Assembly (NCBI GenBank): GCA_963719875.1
Contig: CAVRDJ010000002.1
Coordinates: forward strand, 2,604,001-2,668,000
Length of the DNA: 64,000 nt
Reading direction: 5' to 3'
From: Palsa-360 sp963719875
GTDB lineage: Bacteria; Acidobacteriota; Terriglobia; Acidiferrales; UBA7541
The notes under the pieces were generated by a model. That model made no database searches. It saw only the letters and a list, made by a program, of their open reading frames with translations, and had not been told where the DNA came from. Of the stretch, positions 17,817-26,684 are shown piece by piece; position 1 is the first letter of the stretch, and the number at the start of each line of letters is the position of its first letter. The position numbers and the translations under genes are program-made.

Positions 17817-18875
17817 ATGCAAACGCTCTTATTCCGCAGACTGGGCCTGAGCGCGCTCCTGTTCACGCTCCTCGTTCCGCCCGGCCAACTCTCCGCCTGG
17901 GCGCAGGACAAAGGGAAGGACAAGCAGGCGCCGGAACCCCAGACCGCGCCCGGATTCTCGATCTCCGTAACCGTTCCCGTAGTGAGCGTGGACGTCGTGG
18001 TCACGGATAACAACGGTAATTATTTGAAGGACCTCAAGAAGGAGAATTTCCGGATCACCGAGGACGGCACGGTTCAAACCATCACTAATTTCGCGCCCTC
18101 CGAAGCGCCGATCACGATCGTGCTCCTCTTGGAGTTCAGCAAGTTGGGCTATCAATTTTTTACTTACAACGCCGTGAATTGGGCCGCGGGCTTTCTGGGT
18201 ACCCTCAAGCCGAATGACTGGGTCGCACTGGAGACGTTCAACATGCGCTCCGCCGTCGAAGTGGATTTCACTCACAATCGAAACGAGGTTTTGCAAGGGC
18301 TGTCTACCCTTTATTTCCCGCCGTTCAGCGAATCAAACATCTTCGATGCCGTTTCCGATGTCCTCGACCGCATCAAGGACGTCAAGGGCAAGAAAGCCGT
18401 CCTCGTGCTGGCCTCCGGAATAGACACGTTCAGCCGGATGACTCTTGACCAGACCTTGAAACGTATCCGGGAAACGGACGCCACCATTTTCACCGTCGGC
18501 GTTGCCGAACAGTTCTTCATCAATCAAGCCCCTGGAGCATTTGGCCAACAGTTGACCTACATCCAGGCGCAGAACCAGCTCAAGACATTTGCGGCGATGA
18601 CCGGAGGCCGCTCGTGGCTCCCGCGCTTCGACGGCGAAATTCCCGGCATCATGCAGGAAGTAGCGCAAAGCTTGCGCAACCAGTACAGCATGGCCTATTC
18701 GCCCACCAACGAGACGCTCGATGGCAAGTACCGTAAGATCAAGGTGGAGCTGGTTGCGCCGGACGGTGGTCCGTTGACGGTGCTCGACCAGAAGGGAAAG
18801 AAGGTCAAATTTCAGGTGTACGCCCGGCAAGGCTATACGGCGCCGAAATCGAATGTCGACCCCAACACCAAGTAG
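17817..18875 (+). CDS. VWFA-related acidobacterial protein (TIGR03436 type)
   Basis: 352 residues with a signal peptide (LGLSALLFTLLVPPGQLSAWA). The mature protein shows the acidobacterial VWFA-related signature: VPVVSVDVVVTDNNGNYLKD, LKKENFRITEDG, FAPSEAPITIVLLLEFS, SNIFDAVSDVLDRIKDV, KAVLVLASGIDTFSRMT and YSMAYSPTNETLDGKYRKIK. The MIDAS-like position (LLLEFSKLG) differs from the usual DxSxS, so metal-dependent adhesion is doubtful. These proteins are abundant in Acidobacteriota and thought to act at the envelope or outside; the ligand is unknown. The chosen ATG at 17817 is the last one before the signal peptide. Transcription looks monocistronic. Confidence 0.9.
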   Translation: MQTLLFRRLGLSALLFTLLVPPGQLSAWAQDKGKDKQAPEPQTAPGFSISVTVPVVSVDVVVTDNNGNYLKDLKKENFRITEDGTVQTITNFAPSEAPITIVLLLEFSKLGYQFFTYNAVNWAAGFLGTLKPNDWVALETFNMRSAVEVDFTHNRNEVLQGLSTLYFPPFSESNIFDAVSDVLDRIKDVKGKKAVLVLASGIDTFSRMTLDQTLKRIRETDATIFTVGVAEQFFINQAPGAFGQQLTYIQAQNQLKTFAAMTGGRSWLPRFDGEIPGIMQEVAQSLRNQYSMAYSPTNETLDGKYRKIKVELVAPDGGPLTVLDQKGKKVKFQVYARQGYTAPKSNVDPNTK

Positions 18876-18954
18876 CTGCGACGCATTGTAGGAATCTGTC
18901 CACCGGAAAATTCCAACCACTGTGAATGTGCGACGTCCTGTTTTGTGTTGCTCG

Positions 18955-19145
18955 AAGTCCCGGAGGGACGTGACAACGTAGCCTACCGTTTGAACGGTGG
19001 GGCACGGTGTGCGATTGGTCAGAGCCCCGGAGGGGCGGCACAGGGTTAACCCTTGTACCGCCCCTCCGGGGCTTAGCGTTCTGCCTCCACGCCTACCCAC
19101 CGCTCACGCGGTGGGCTACGTTCTTTCGTCCCTAACGGGACTGGC
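18955..19145. repeat. GC-rich dispersed palindrome cluster
   Basis: The region holds nested inverted repeats. The strongest is AGCCCCGGAGGGGCGG at 19023-19038 against CCGCCCCTCCGGGGCT at 19058-19073. It is bracketed by ACCGTTTGAACGGTGGGG, CCCACCGCTCACGCGGTGGG and GTCCCGGAGGGACG / GTCCCTAACGGGAC. Such cassettes are dispersed in acidobacterial genomes. It fills the gap between convergent genes. Confidence 0.75.
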
Positions 19146-19186
19146 CAAGCCGGCAAGAGCGGTTCTTCGTTTTGTGGGATGTACTC

Positions 19187-19546
19187 CTAGGATTGAATCT
19201 TTGCCGCAAGCTCTCGCGCTCGATCGGCGCTGAGTGAAAATTGCGTGTCCATCTCGGGATAGGGCGCGCCCAGTCGCGGGCGATAGGTTTCCAGTCCAGT
19301 TATCAACTGAGCCTCTGCCACACGAAGCTGTACAGAAGCCGTGCCAAGCTCGGACGCAATCTCGGCCGCCAGGCGCACGGGGATTTTGTATAGCAACCCT
19401 TCGTCATCGAGCACCAGGAACTGGTAATCGCGCGCGTCCTCGTACTGGCCTCCTCGCACGGTCGGCATTTCTCCCTGAAACTGATACTCGTAGCGGCCAG
19501 TTGCAGTGCGAAGCCGTGTCCACCCAGGTTGTATCATTTCTTCCAT
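19187..19546 (-). CDS. Hypothetical 119-residue protein
   Basis: No family recognised. The protein is soluble and acidic with no signal peptide or membrane segment. It starts MEEMIQPGWTRLRTATGRYE and has a beta-rich middle (DYQFLVLDDEGLLYKIPVR) and a helical end (SLSADRARELAAKIQS). AGAGGA lies about 11 bases before the ATG. The frame is well formed and its composition fits its neighbours, so it is probably real, but the plus-strand frame of the following hydrolase extends over it, so one of the two long frames here is a shadow. It stands alone between a repeat cassette and a divergent gene. Confidence 0.5.
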   Translation of the reverse strand: MEEMIQPGWTRLRTATGRYEYQFQGEMPTVRGGQYEDARDYQFLVLDDEGLLYKIPVRLAAEIASELGTASVQLRVAEAQLITGLETYRPRLGAPYPEMDTQFSLSADRARELAAKIQS

Positions 19547-19713
19547 CTGTACTTAATTCCTCTTCGGCAGTTTATCTCACGTCCGCCGAACAGCGGCAGA
19601 CCTGTTTTCGGTGTGCTCCAATGAGCGGCCGCCATGTTTTGATTTATCATGCCTGCTTGGTTATGCTCGCATCGCCAAGGCTGGCGAGGTTCGGCCGTTC
19701 GCCTCCAATTCCG

Positions 19714-20904
19714 ATGGACCCTCACCCCATCCCGGCGTCCTCGAAAGCGACAGCGCCTGCCAAAGCGAATCACCCGTTCTTGCATTTCAAATTTTTCTGG
19801 ATTGTGCTGCTGTTGATTCTTTTGCTTGGCGCAGGAATCTACTGTCTTCGCTCTGAGCTACGCAGTTATGTTTTTCTGATTCAGTTTCTTGATCCCCACG
19901 CTTCCGGGCTCCTCGTGCGGCTTGAAGGGCATATGCAGGATACGCAAGAGGTCACTCTTTCTACGGCGCAAGGCTCTGTGCGGGCAAGGCTGTACGTTCC
20001 GCGAGGGATTGCCCATCCGCAGGGCATGGTCCTCGTTCACGGGATTCATCACCTGGGGATCGACGAGCCTCGGCTCATGAATTTTGCGCATGCGGCAGCG
20101 AGCAACGGTTTTTCGGTGCTGACCCCGGAGGTCGCGGCGCTGGCGGATTATCACGTCGATGGCGCATCGATCAGCACGATTGGGGAATCAACCGCTTGGC
20201 TGCAGCAGCGGCTTGGCGACGGCCCGGTGACGATCGTGGGGGTGAGCTTCGCGGGCGGACTTTCTCTTCTGGCCGCGTGCGATCCGCGCTACGCCCCGCA
20301 CATCCGGGCGCTCGTCCTGATGGGCGCCTATGACAACCTCGGGCGGGTGACACGATTTCTCGCCACCAGCCAGGCGGAATTGCCGGACGGCCGCATGGAG
20401 CCTTACGCCGCGCACGACTATGGCGCGGCAGTGTTTGTGTACTCCCATCTAGACCAATTCTTCCCGGCCGCCGATCTGGCCGTGGCGCACGACGCCCTGC
20501 GCGACTGGCTCTGGGAGCGGCCCAGCGACGCGCAGGCGCTTTTCCCGCGCCTGAGTCCGCCGAGTCGCGACACGATGGAGATTCTCCTCGCGCGTCAAAT
20601 CGGCCGTTTGCGCTCGAAACTTTTGGACGCGATTCAGGCCGACGATTCCCAATTGTCCGCGATTTCACCGGAGGGGAAGCTCGGAGCGCTTCACGCGCCC
20701 GTCTTCCTTCTGCACGGCGCCACGGACGATATTATTCCATCTACGGAGACTCTCTGGCTGGAAAAGGAAATTCCGAAGCCTTATCTGCGGGACGCGCTGA
20801 TTACTCCCGCGTTTTCTCACGTCGATCCGGACAAACATGCCGTGTGGAAGGATCAGCTGCGTTTAGTCGAATTCCTGGCAGGAGTTTTGCGAACTGCGGA
20901 TTAA
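19714..20904 (+). CDS. Membrane-anchored alpha/beta hydrolase
   Basis: 396 residues from ATG at 19714; the frame is open for 480 bp further upstream but that part has no hydrolase similarity. One N-terminal membrane segment (FFWIVLLLILLLGAGIYCL, about residues 27-45) anchors the protein, with the catalytic domain outside. The catalytic triad can be read: Ser178 in VGVSFAGGLSLLA, Asp338 or 339 in HGATDDIIPS and His369 in AFSHVDPD. The oxyanion motif is VLVHGIHHLG. A helical lid (about 205-310) is Arg- and Asp-rich. An ester or thioester hydrolase is likely, with unknown substrate. Upstream ATGs (such as 19621) remain possible starts. Confidence 0.78.
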   Translation: MDPHPIPASSKATAPAKANHPFLHFKFFWIVLLLILLLGAGIYCLRSELRSYVFLIQFLDPHASGLLVRLEGHMQDTQEVTLSTAQGSVRARLYVPRGIAHPQGMVLVHGIHHLGIDEPRLMNFAHAAASNGFSVLTPEVAALADYHVDGASISTIGESTAWLQQRLGDGPVTIVGVSFAGGLSLLAACDPRYAPHIRALVLMGAYDNLGRVTRFLATSQAELPDGRMEPYAAHDYGAAVFVYSHLDQFFPAADLAVAHDALRDWLWERPSDAQALFPRLSPPSRDTMEILLARQIGRLRSKLLDAIQADDSQLSAISPEGKLGALHAPVFLLHGATDDIIPSTETLWLEKEIPKPYLRDALITPAFSHVDPDKHAVWKDQLRLVEFLAGVLRTAD

Positions 20905-20944
20905 CCGCACCAAGCGGGACGCATGCGGAATTTCACAAAGCACA

Positions 20945-22528
20945 TCAATGTGCCGGGTGCCGCGCGTACAGCGCCGCGGCGATTTTGAGCATTTCTTCGC
21001 GGTCGGAAGCAAGCAAGTAGCCCTGGGCAATCAACTTATCCACCGACTCGGCATACATTTTGACGTAATTCGTCTGGCTGCCGTACCGCTTGGCGAGTTC
21101 TTCCGCCGGGAACTGTTGCCACCCGCCCAAATTTCCGCACGTGGCCTCGATCGACGCCGTCGTGACGGGCGCCAACGAGACGGGAACGGCCCGGCCGACC
21201 GGATGCTCGACATCGGGAAAGCGGACGCCGCCCAGGGGTTGAGCGTTCTCGTCGATCAGGGGGACGGAGAGGCGCACACCCGGCAGCGCGTTGAAATTCG
21301 GCATTTGTGAAGATGCGGGATCCAGCACAAAGAGCTTCGTAGGAGGCAGCTTCGGGGCTTGGCGGGCGGAGGGAACATCGAGCTCTCGCTCCAGTTCCAG
21401 TGTCACTGCGCGCAGGTAAGCGTTGTGTGGAACGGGATTGAGGTCCACCACCACGCCGCCGTTGCAGCGGCTGGTGCGGGCGCTCCCCGAACTCTGGTCG
21501 ATTGGCGCCGGGGCATGGGCGCTCGGCCAGTCGTAGCGGCGCATGCGCGGGTTTTTCGTGTCTACGTCGGTTAGGCTCGCGCGAAGGCGATAAAAGTCGG
21601 TGTAGTTCGCGATGTCGATGTAAAAGGGATCGCTCGCGTGGCCGCCTAAAATCTCGGAAGCGGGAAGTGGTTTCCCATCCGGCACGACGTAGGGAAATTC
21701 TTTGGAATCGGCGGCGGCTGCAAGTTCGTTCAGAGCGAGCCAGTTGCCCGTCCCATCTACCGCGATTGCTCCCTCGAAGACCGCGCCGCCATCGCCGGGA
21801 TCCGCATTAAAGCCCTCCGCCAGGAATGTGTCGATGAAAAAGCCGCTGAGGCTGATGCCGCCAAGAATTAGCGTATGGTAGGTTCCGAAATCTACCGACG
21901 GTTTGGTGTCCAACTGCGTGTGTCCGGCAAGCATGCGGCCAAAGTCGCGGATGATAACTTCGCCGACGCCTTCTGCTTGCATCGGGACGCTCGTGGCGAT
22001 CCCGGTCTGCCACTGCACCCGCGCGTAAGATGTCCCATGCGCGAATAGAAAGCCGTTCCCGGGATTTCCTCCGCCGGTCGTAGCGGAAGGCGGCCCCGCC
22101 ACCTCGACTTCGTGTAGCGCGTTGAAGAAAACCGGCCTGCCCCGATTTTCCGCCTCGATGACGATCACTGAATTCGTGCCGGGTTTCTCCGGCGCCGTAA
22201 TTTCAAACTCGGATTGGTAATCGTAGTTGCCGTCGGCGTCGTGCGGCAAGTTTTCGAAGCCGTGTAGGGCGTCTCTTGGTGCAACAATTCCAGAAACAGT
22301 TCCCCAGACTCTCTTGTACGCGGCCGCGCCGAACGTTCCTGCCGGTTGCGAGCCCGCAATCGACACGCTCGTAATTCTCGATTGCTCGCGTGACCCGGCC
22401 ACTTTTGCAAAGTGGCTTATTCGAGGCGACTTGGCACGCGGCATCGCCACGAAAGGCGGAGCAGCGGCAAGCGCTGCGCATAGAATGATGCTTGCCGAAC
22501 GAATTCGCTTCAGGCGCGGAATGGGCAT
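20945..22528 (-). CDS. Exported alpha/beta hydrolase-domain protein (Abhydrolase_10 type)
   Basis: 527 residues from ATG at 22528 with GGAGGG seven bases upstream. A signal peptide (RIRSASIILCAALAAAPPFV) is followed by the large hydrolase-domain family typical of Actinobacteria and Acidobacteria: VIVIEAENRGRPVFFNALHE, GNGFLFAHGTSYARVQWQTG and LILGGISLSGFFIDTFLAEG, with GISLSG as the candidate nucleophile elbow, then YVVPDGKPLPASEILGG and RCNGGVVVDLNPVPHNAYLR. The family is annotated from fold only and no substrate is established. It converges with the membrane hydrolase gene (40 bp apart) and diverges from the gamma-glutamylcyclotransferase gene. Confidence 0.8.
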   Translation of the reverse strand: MPIPRLKRIRSASIILCAALAAAPPFVAMPRAKSPRISHFAKVAGSREQSRITSVSIAGSQPAGTFGAAAYKRVWGTVSGIVAPRDALHGFENLPHDADGNYDYQSEFEITAPEKPGTNSVIVIEAENRGRPVFFNALHEVEVAGPPSATTGGGNPGNGFLFAHGTSYARVQWQTGIATSVPMQAEGVGEVIIRDFGRMLAGHTQLDTKPSVDFGTYHTLILGGISLSGFFIDTFLAEGFNADPGDGGAVFEGAIAVDGTGNWLALNELAAAADSKEFPYVVPDGKPLPASEILGGHASDPFYIDIANYTDFYRLRASLTDVDTKNPRMRRYDWPSAHAPAPIDQSSGSARTSRCNGGVVVDLNPVPHNAYLRAVTLELERELDVPSARQAPKLPPTKLFVLDPASSQMPNFNALPGVRLSVPLIDENAQPLGGVRFPDVEHPVGRAVPVSLAPVTTASIEATCGNLGGWQQFPAEELAKRYGSQTNYVKMYAESVDKLIAQGYLLASDREEMLKIAAALYARHPAH

Positions 22529-22751
22529 CGACAGTCCCTCCGAATTTCTGGTCGTGCGAAGTATCATGCCGATCGGAAAGCAAGTCTATACCAAGTTGGA
22601 GCCTGCGGGCCCACGGAACAACATACCGGCCGTGCCGTTTCAATTTATGCAATTCCCGTTCGCGTTGGATTTGCTCTCGCCCCGCAACCCCGCTACAATA
22701 AAGGTTCACACCGCACTTGCCCAATCCGTCCCGTTTATAGAGAAAGGCACC

Positions 22752-23207
22752 ATGGCTTCTAGAACCGTCTGGCATTTTGCGTATGGCAGCAACATGAATC
22801 GCGCTCAAATGCTCTCCCGCGCGGGAAAGATTTTGGAAGAGCACAATGCGTCCCTGCCGAATTTCGAGGTTCGCTTCAACAAGAAAGTTCGCGGCGGCAC
22901 GGCCGGGGCGAACATTCAACCCTCGCCGGGAAATACCGTCCATGGCGTGCTCTACAAATTAGAAGAGGGCGCGCTCCGTTCGCTGGATCGCTACGAAGGC
23001 GTCCCGGATCACTATCGCCGCATCGAAGTGCAAGTGACGCCCGAAGGCGGGCAGCCCGTCCCGGCGCAGATCTACATCGCATCGAAAGTGGAAAAGGGCT
23101 TGCGCCCATCGGCTCCGTACTTGCAAGCGATGCTCGACGGCGCGGGTGAGCACAACCTGCCGGCTTCCTATATTGGAGAAATTAAATCCGCTGCCGGCGC
23201 GGCTTAA
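22752..23207 (+). CDS. Gamma-glutamylcyclotransferase-like protein
   Basis: 151 residues, the usual size for the AIG2/GGCT fold. FAYGSNMNRAQMLSRAG holds the conserved substrate-binding YGSN loop. LDRYEGVPDHYRRIEV contains the catalytic Glu of the family. GNTVHGVLYKLEEGALRSLD is also typical. These enzymes release 5-oxoproline from gamma-glutamyl compounds, though many bacterial members are uncharacterised. AGAAAGGCACC precedes the ATG. A palindromic repeat starts at the base after the stop codon and reaches to the ribosome binding site of the acyl-CoA dehydrogenase gene, so the two genes may be cotranscribed with a hairpin between them. Confidence 0.88.
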   Translation: MASRTVWHFAYGSNMNRAQMLSRAGKILEEHNASLPNFEVRFNKKVRGGTAGANIQPSPGNTVHGVLYKLEEGALRSLDRYEGVPDHYRRIEVQVTPEGGQPVPAQIYIASKVEKGLRPSAPYLQAMLDGAGEHNLPASYIGEIKSAAGAA

Positions 23208-23310
23208 AGTAGCACAGGCACTCTTGCCTGTGCGGTTTTTGCCATCCAGAGTAAGCCAGCGCGTCCAGCGCGGCCTACGAAATCGCACAGCCAAGAGTGG
23301 CTGTGCTACT
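23208..23310. repeat. GTAGCACAGGC palindromic repeat
   Basis: Left arm 23208-23234 (AGTAGCACAGGCACTCTTGC...) and right arm 23284-23310 are near-perfect inverted copies with two differences that keep each arm's own small hairpin. The spacer includes GCGTCCAGCGCGGCC. It exactly fills the gap between two genes. Confidence 0.8.
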
Positions 23311-23330
23311 TATGCCGAACAGGAGTGACC

Positions 23331-25142
23331 ATGGCTACTTCGTCGTTGCCGCGCGCCGCGTCCCGCGGAGGCAGTTTCCTGGTGGAGTCCTGCACCCCGG
23401 AAGATGTGTTCTCTCCCGCCGAACTGACCGACGATCAAAAACTGATTGGCCAGACGGCGGAAGAATTCATTCGCAACGAAGTAGTTCCCGTCATTTCCGA
23501 TCTCGAGCAGCACAAGCCTGGTTTGCTGCCGCAACTTCTGAAAAAGGCCGGCGAAATTGGCCTGCTGGGCGGAGGCGTGCCCGAGGAGTATGGCGGCGCC
23601 GGCCTCGACAAAGTTTCCAGCGTGCAGCTGGCGGAAAAATTGTCCGCCTACGCTTCCTTTGGAGTGAGTCACGGCGGCCACTCGGGCATCGGCACGCTTC
23701 CCATTGTTTTCTTCGGCACCGAGGAGCAGAAGAAAAAGTACCTGCCCGTGCTCGCGACCGGCGAAAAGCTGTCAGCCTATTGTCTGTCGGAACCGCAAGC
23801 GGGATCGGACGCGCAGAATTCCCGCACGCGCGCCGTTCTCTCTCCCGATGGGAGCTCGTGGATCCTGAACGGCCAAAAAATGTGGATCACCAACGGCGGC
23901 TTTGCCGACGTCTATATCGTGTTCGCGAAAGTCGACGGCGAGAAATTTTCCTGCTTCATTGTCGAGCGCGGATTTCCGGGATTTTCGGCGGGCGCGGAAG
24001 AAAAGAAGATGGGCCTGAAGGGCAGTTCGACCACGGCCATCTTTTTCGAGAATTGCCAGGTGCCCAAGGAGAATCTGCTGCATGAAATCGGGCGCGGCCA
24101 CATCGTGGCGTTCAACATTTTGAATGCTGGAAGATTCAGCCTGGGCGCGTACTGCACGGGAGGCGCCAAGGGCACGCTGGAGATCGCGTCAAAGTACGCG
24201 AAAGAGCGAGTAGCCTTTGGCAAGCCGATCGGAGATTTCGGCCTGATTCGCGCCAAGCTGGCCGAGATGGCCATTCGGATCTTCGCGGTGGAGTCCATGA
24301 TTTACCGCTCGGCGGGCCTCATGGACCGAGCTATTTCCAGCACCCCTGCGGCGGCGGGCGACAGCGCGGACAAGTCGCAGCAATCCATGAGAGCGTTCGA
24401 GGAATACGCCATCGAGAGTTCGATCAGCAAGGTCTACGGTTCGGAGCTGCTGGATTATGTGGTCGATGAAGCCGTCCAGATTTTCGGCGGCTACGGCTTT
24501 CACGAGGACTATCCGGTCGCGCGCTCCTACCGCGACTCCCGCGTCAACCGCATTTTCGAGGGCACCAACGAAATCAACCGCATGCTCATCATCCAAATGC
24601 TGATGAAGCGCGCCACTTCGGGAGCGCTGCCGCTGATGCAGGCCGGCGCGAAGTTGCGCGACGAAATCATGGCCGGCCCGTCCTTCGAGGAGCCTCCGGG
24701 GGGCGAGTGGGCCGAGGAGGAGCGAATCCTGGCCGGAGTGAAGAAAGCGTTTCTGCTGGTGGCCGGTGCGGCCCTGGAAAAATACCGCGAACGCCTGGCG
24801 GACCAGCAGGAAATTGTCGCCGCGCTATCTGATATCGTCATGGAATGTTACGCGGTCGAATCTTCGCTCCGGCGCGTCCAAAAGGCGGAAGCTGCGCGCG
24901 GCGCGGCATCAACCGCGGTCATGGCGGACGCGGCGCGCGTGTTTTTGCACGATGCCGCCGATCGCGTCGAGATTGGCGCGCGCAGGGCCTTAGCCGCAAT
25001 CCTCGAGGGAGATATGCTGCGCACGCAGCTCGCCGTGCTGCGGCGGTTCCTGAAGCGCGAGCTGGTCGATACTGTAGCCATGCGTCAGCGCGTCAGCGCG
25101 GCCGTCCAGGCGGGCGATCGCTACCCCTTCGAGGGCCGTTGA
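23331..25142 (+). CDS. Acyl-CoA dehydrogenase, long C-terminal type
   Basis: 603 residues from ATG at 23331 (GGAG five bases upstream; a GTG at 23325 is less likely). FAD-dependent enzyme that introduces the 2,3-double bond in acyl-CoA during beta-oxidation. Motifs: YCLSEPQAGSDAQNSRTRA and WITNGGFADVYIVFAK (FAD and substrate binding), RVAFGKPIGDFGLIRAKLAE, QIFGGYGFHEDYPVARSYRD and RIFEGTNEINRMLI, where the Glu of EGTNEI is the expected catalytic base. The extra C-terminal domain of about 190 residues is as in VLCAD/FadE-like enzymes and explains the length. No electron-transfer flavoprotein gene is adjacent. Confidence 0.95.
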   Translation: MATSSLPRAASRGGSFLVESCTPEDVFSPAELTDDQKLIGQTAEEFIRNEVVPVISDLEQHKPGLLPQLLKKAGEIGLLGGGVPEEYGGAGLDKVSSVQLAEKLSAYASFGVSHGGHSGIGTLPIVFFGTEEQKKKYLPVLATGEKLSAYCLSEPQAGSDAQNSRTRAVLSPDGSSWILNGQKMWITNGGFADVYIVFAKVDGEKFSCFIVERGFPGFSAGAEEKKMGLKGSSTTAIFFENCQVPKENLLHEIGRGHIVAFNILNAGRFSLGAYCTGGAKGTLEIASKYAKERVAFGKPIGDFGLIRAKLAEMAIRIFAVESMIYRSAGLMDRAISSTPAAAGDSADKSQQSMRAFEEYAIESSISKVYGSELLDYVVDEAVQIFGGYGFHEDYPVARSYRDSRVNRIFEGTNEINRMLIIQMLMKRATSGALPLMQAGAKLRDEIMAGPSFEEPPGGEWAEEERILAGVKKAFLLVAGAALEKYRERLADQQEIVAALSDIVMECYAVESSLRRVQKAEAARGAASTAVMADAARVFLHDAADRVEIGARRALAAILEGDMLRTQLAVLRRFLKRELVDTVAMRQRVSAAVQAGDRYPFEGR

Positions 25143-25380
25143 ACTCAGCTGGAAACGCTGCCCTCGAATTCGAACCCCTATGAAAAATGCAAGAGACGGC
25201 TCCCAATTTCCATAGAATTTCTGTTTTTGATCTGCTCTAGTAGTCCTGTACCGGAAGTTCCACGGCCAATCACACCCACGTACCATATGAAATAGAATGG
25301 CTTATGATATAAGCTGACCTTGCGTCTTCTGGGCGGCGAATTGCATCTAATTCTACGTCAAGAAGAAGGGGGCCATCCCA

Positions 25381-25674
25381 GTGAAAGTCAGTAGAGTGTT
25401 CAGCGAGAGAAAAGCTCGAAAGGGGTTGTGGTTCGCCCTTGCGGCTTTCGTTGCGTTGCAGATCTACTTTGTGCAGGAATTGCTTGTGGCCTTTATGCTG
25501 TTCACGGGCATTTTTATCGTTTGTGCCATCATCGCACTGATAATGTACCTGGTCGATCGCGCCAGCCGCTGGGGACTCGACTTGGCGGGACAGCAGGCCA
25601 AACGTGCTTTAGTGGCGGCCGAGGAGATCAGTAAAAAGCAGCTCCGCCGTCCACGTTCAGAGCCTGCCCAGTAA
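25381..25674 (+). CDS. Small two-helix membrane protein
   Basis: 97 residues starting with GTG at 25381 after a strong AAGAAGGGGG ribosome binding site. Two hydrophobic segments are visible: LWFALAAFVALQIYFVQELL and VAFMLFTGIFIVCAIIALIM, followed by an Arg/Lys-rich cytoplasmic tail ending KKQLRRPRSEPAQ. No family was recognised. Its 3' end overlaps the convergent SDR gene by 47 bp, so the last dozen codons of each are shared antisense. Role unknown. Confidence 0.65.
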   Translation: MKVSRVFSERKARKGLWFALAAFVALQIYFVQELLVAFMLFTGIFIVCAIIALIMYLVDRASRWGLDLAGQQAKRALVAAEEISKKQLRRPRSEPAQ

Positions 25675-26410
25675 TCGCGCTGGCCTGTTCCGAGCACAGA
25701 AACAGGGCGGCAGCGGCAATTTCGTTGGCTGTCTGGCCCCGTCCCTGAAGGATCGTATTCAGAAAACCCTTGAGCTGCTCTTCCTTCGAAACTCCCAGGC
25801 GTTCCGCGAGCGTTTGACCTAAATCCTTTGACATCTTCGTCTCTGTGACCGGGCCCGGACAGATGGCGTTCACGCGCACGCCCTTTCGGGCCGCTTCTGC
25901 GGCAACCACGCGCGTCAGTCCCAGCATGCCCGCCTTTGCGGCGGCATAGGGCGATCCCCACCCAAAGGCGGACTTGGCGGACAGGCTCGAAATATTCAGA
26001 ATTACCCCGGAGCCGCGAGCGTACATTCCCGGCAGCACAAGCCGCGTCAACAGATAAGCGCCGCGCAGGTGCACGGCGACCACACGATCCCACTCCGCGG
26101 GGCTGATGTCCTCGATCGGCTTCACGGGACCGTACTCTCCCGCGTTGTTCACCAGGATATCGACCTTCCCAAATTGGGAAATGGCCTCGTGAATAAGGTG
26201 CTCGCACTGCTTTTCTTCGGCGACATCCGCGGGAACGGCAGCCGCGCGCCCGCCCGCATTGCGAACTTCCTGGACCACCGCCCCGATTTCCGATCCTGTC
26301 CGTGCCGCGACCACCACCGCCGCCCCTTCCCCGGCAAACTTCAACGCGATGGCGCGGCCAATCCCGCGCCCGCCGCCGGTAATGACCGCAACTTTTTCTG
26401 CCAGCAACAT
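25628..26410 (-). CDS. Short-chain dehydrogenase/reductase
   Basis: 260 residues, classical SDR size. NAD(P)-binding TGGGRGIGRA (residues 11-20), DILVNNAGEYG, the catalytic Ser in LNISSLSAKS, Tyr and Lys in SPYAAAKAG, and the C-terminal ITGQALNVDGGAAFY are all present, so it should be active. These enzymes reduce or oxidise a carbonyl/alcohol pair; FabG-like 3-ketoacyl reduction is possible but not proven. It is transcribed toward the small membrane protein gene and overlaps it by 47 bp. Upstream lies a palindromic repeat rather than a co-oriented gene. Confidence 0.92.
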   Translation of the reverse strand: MLLAEKVAVITGGGRGIGRAIALKFAGEGAAVVVAARTGSEIGAVVQEVRNAGGRAAAVPADVAEEKQCEHLIHEAISQFGKVDILVNNAGEYGPVKPIEDISPAEWDRVVAVHLRGAYLLTRLVLPGMYARGSGVILNISSLSAKSAFGWGSPYAAAKAGMLGLTRVVAAEAARKGVRVNAICPGPVTETKMSKDLGQTLAERLGVSKEEQLKGFLNTILQGRGQTANEIAAAALFLCSEQASAITGQALNVDGGAAFY

Positions 26411-26454
26411 TCACGCCTCCAGAACGATTGGGCAGGATAGCATTTGCAACGCGC

Positions 26455-26540
26455 CCGGCCAAACAGCGCCGGCATCCCGCAGGCGATTTTTACAATTGTG
26501 CGGCATTGCAAAACCGCCGGCGAGACGCCGGCGCTACCAA
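26455..26540. repeat. GCCGGCG palindromic dispersed repeat
   Basis: Arms around GCGCCGGCATCCCGCAGGCG and ACCGCCGGCGAGACGCCGGC form imperfect hairpins with GCAATGCC-type spacer. It lies in the divergent region between the SDR and the following secreted protein gene. Probably another dispersed palindrome family. Confidence 0.5.
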
Positions 26541-26684
26541 ACCGGAGCTGCCAAATCGCGCGTGGGCTGAATCGAAGTTCTAGCCACAATGGCAAATCAT
26601 ACCTGTGTCACATATCATGACTAGAGAGCCGCGTAGGGATGGTATCATCCGCTCGTGTCCTGCCATTCGCAGCGAAGACCCTCG

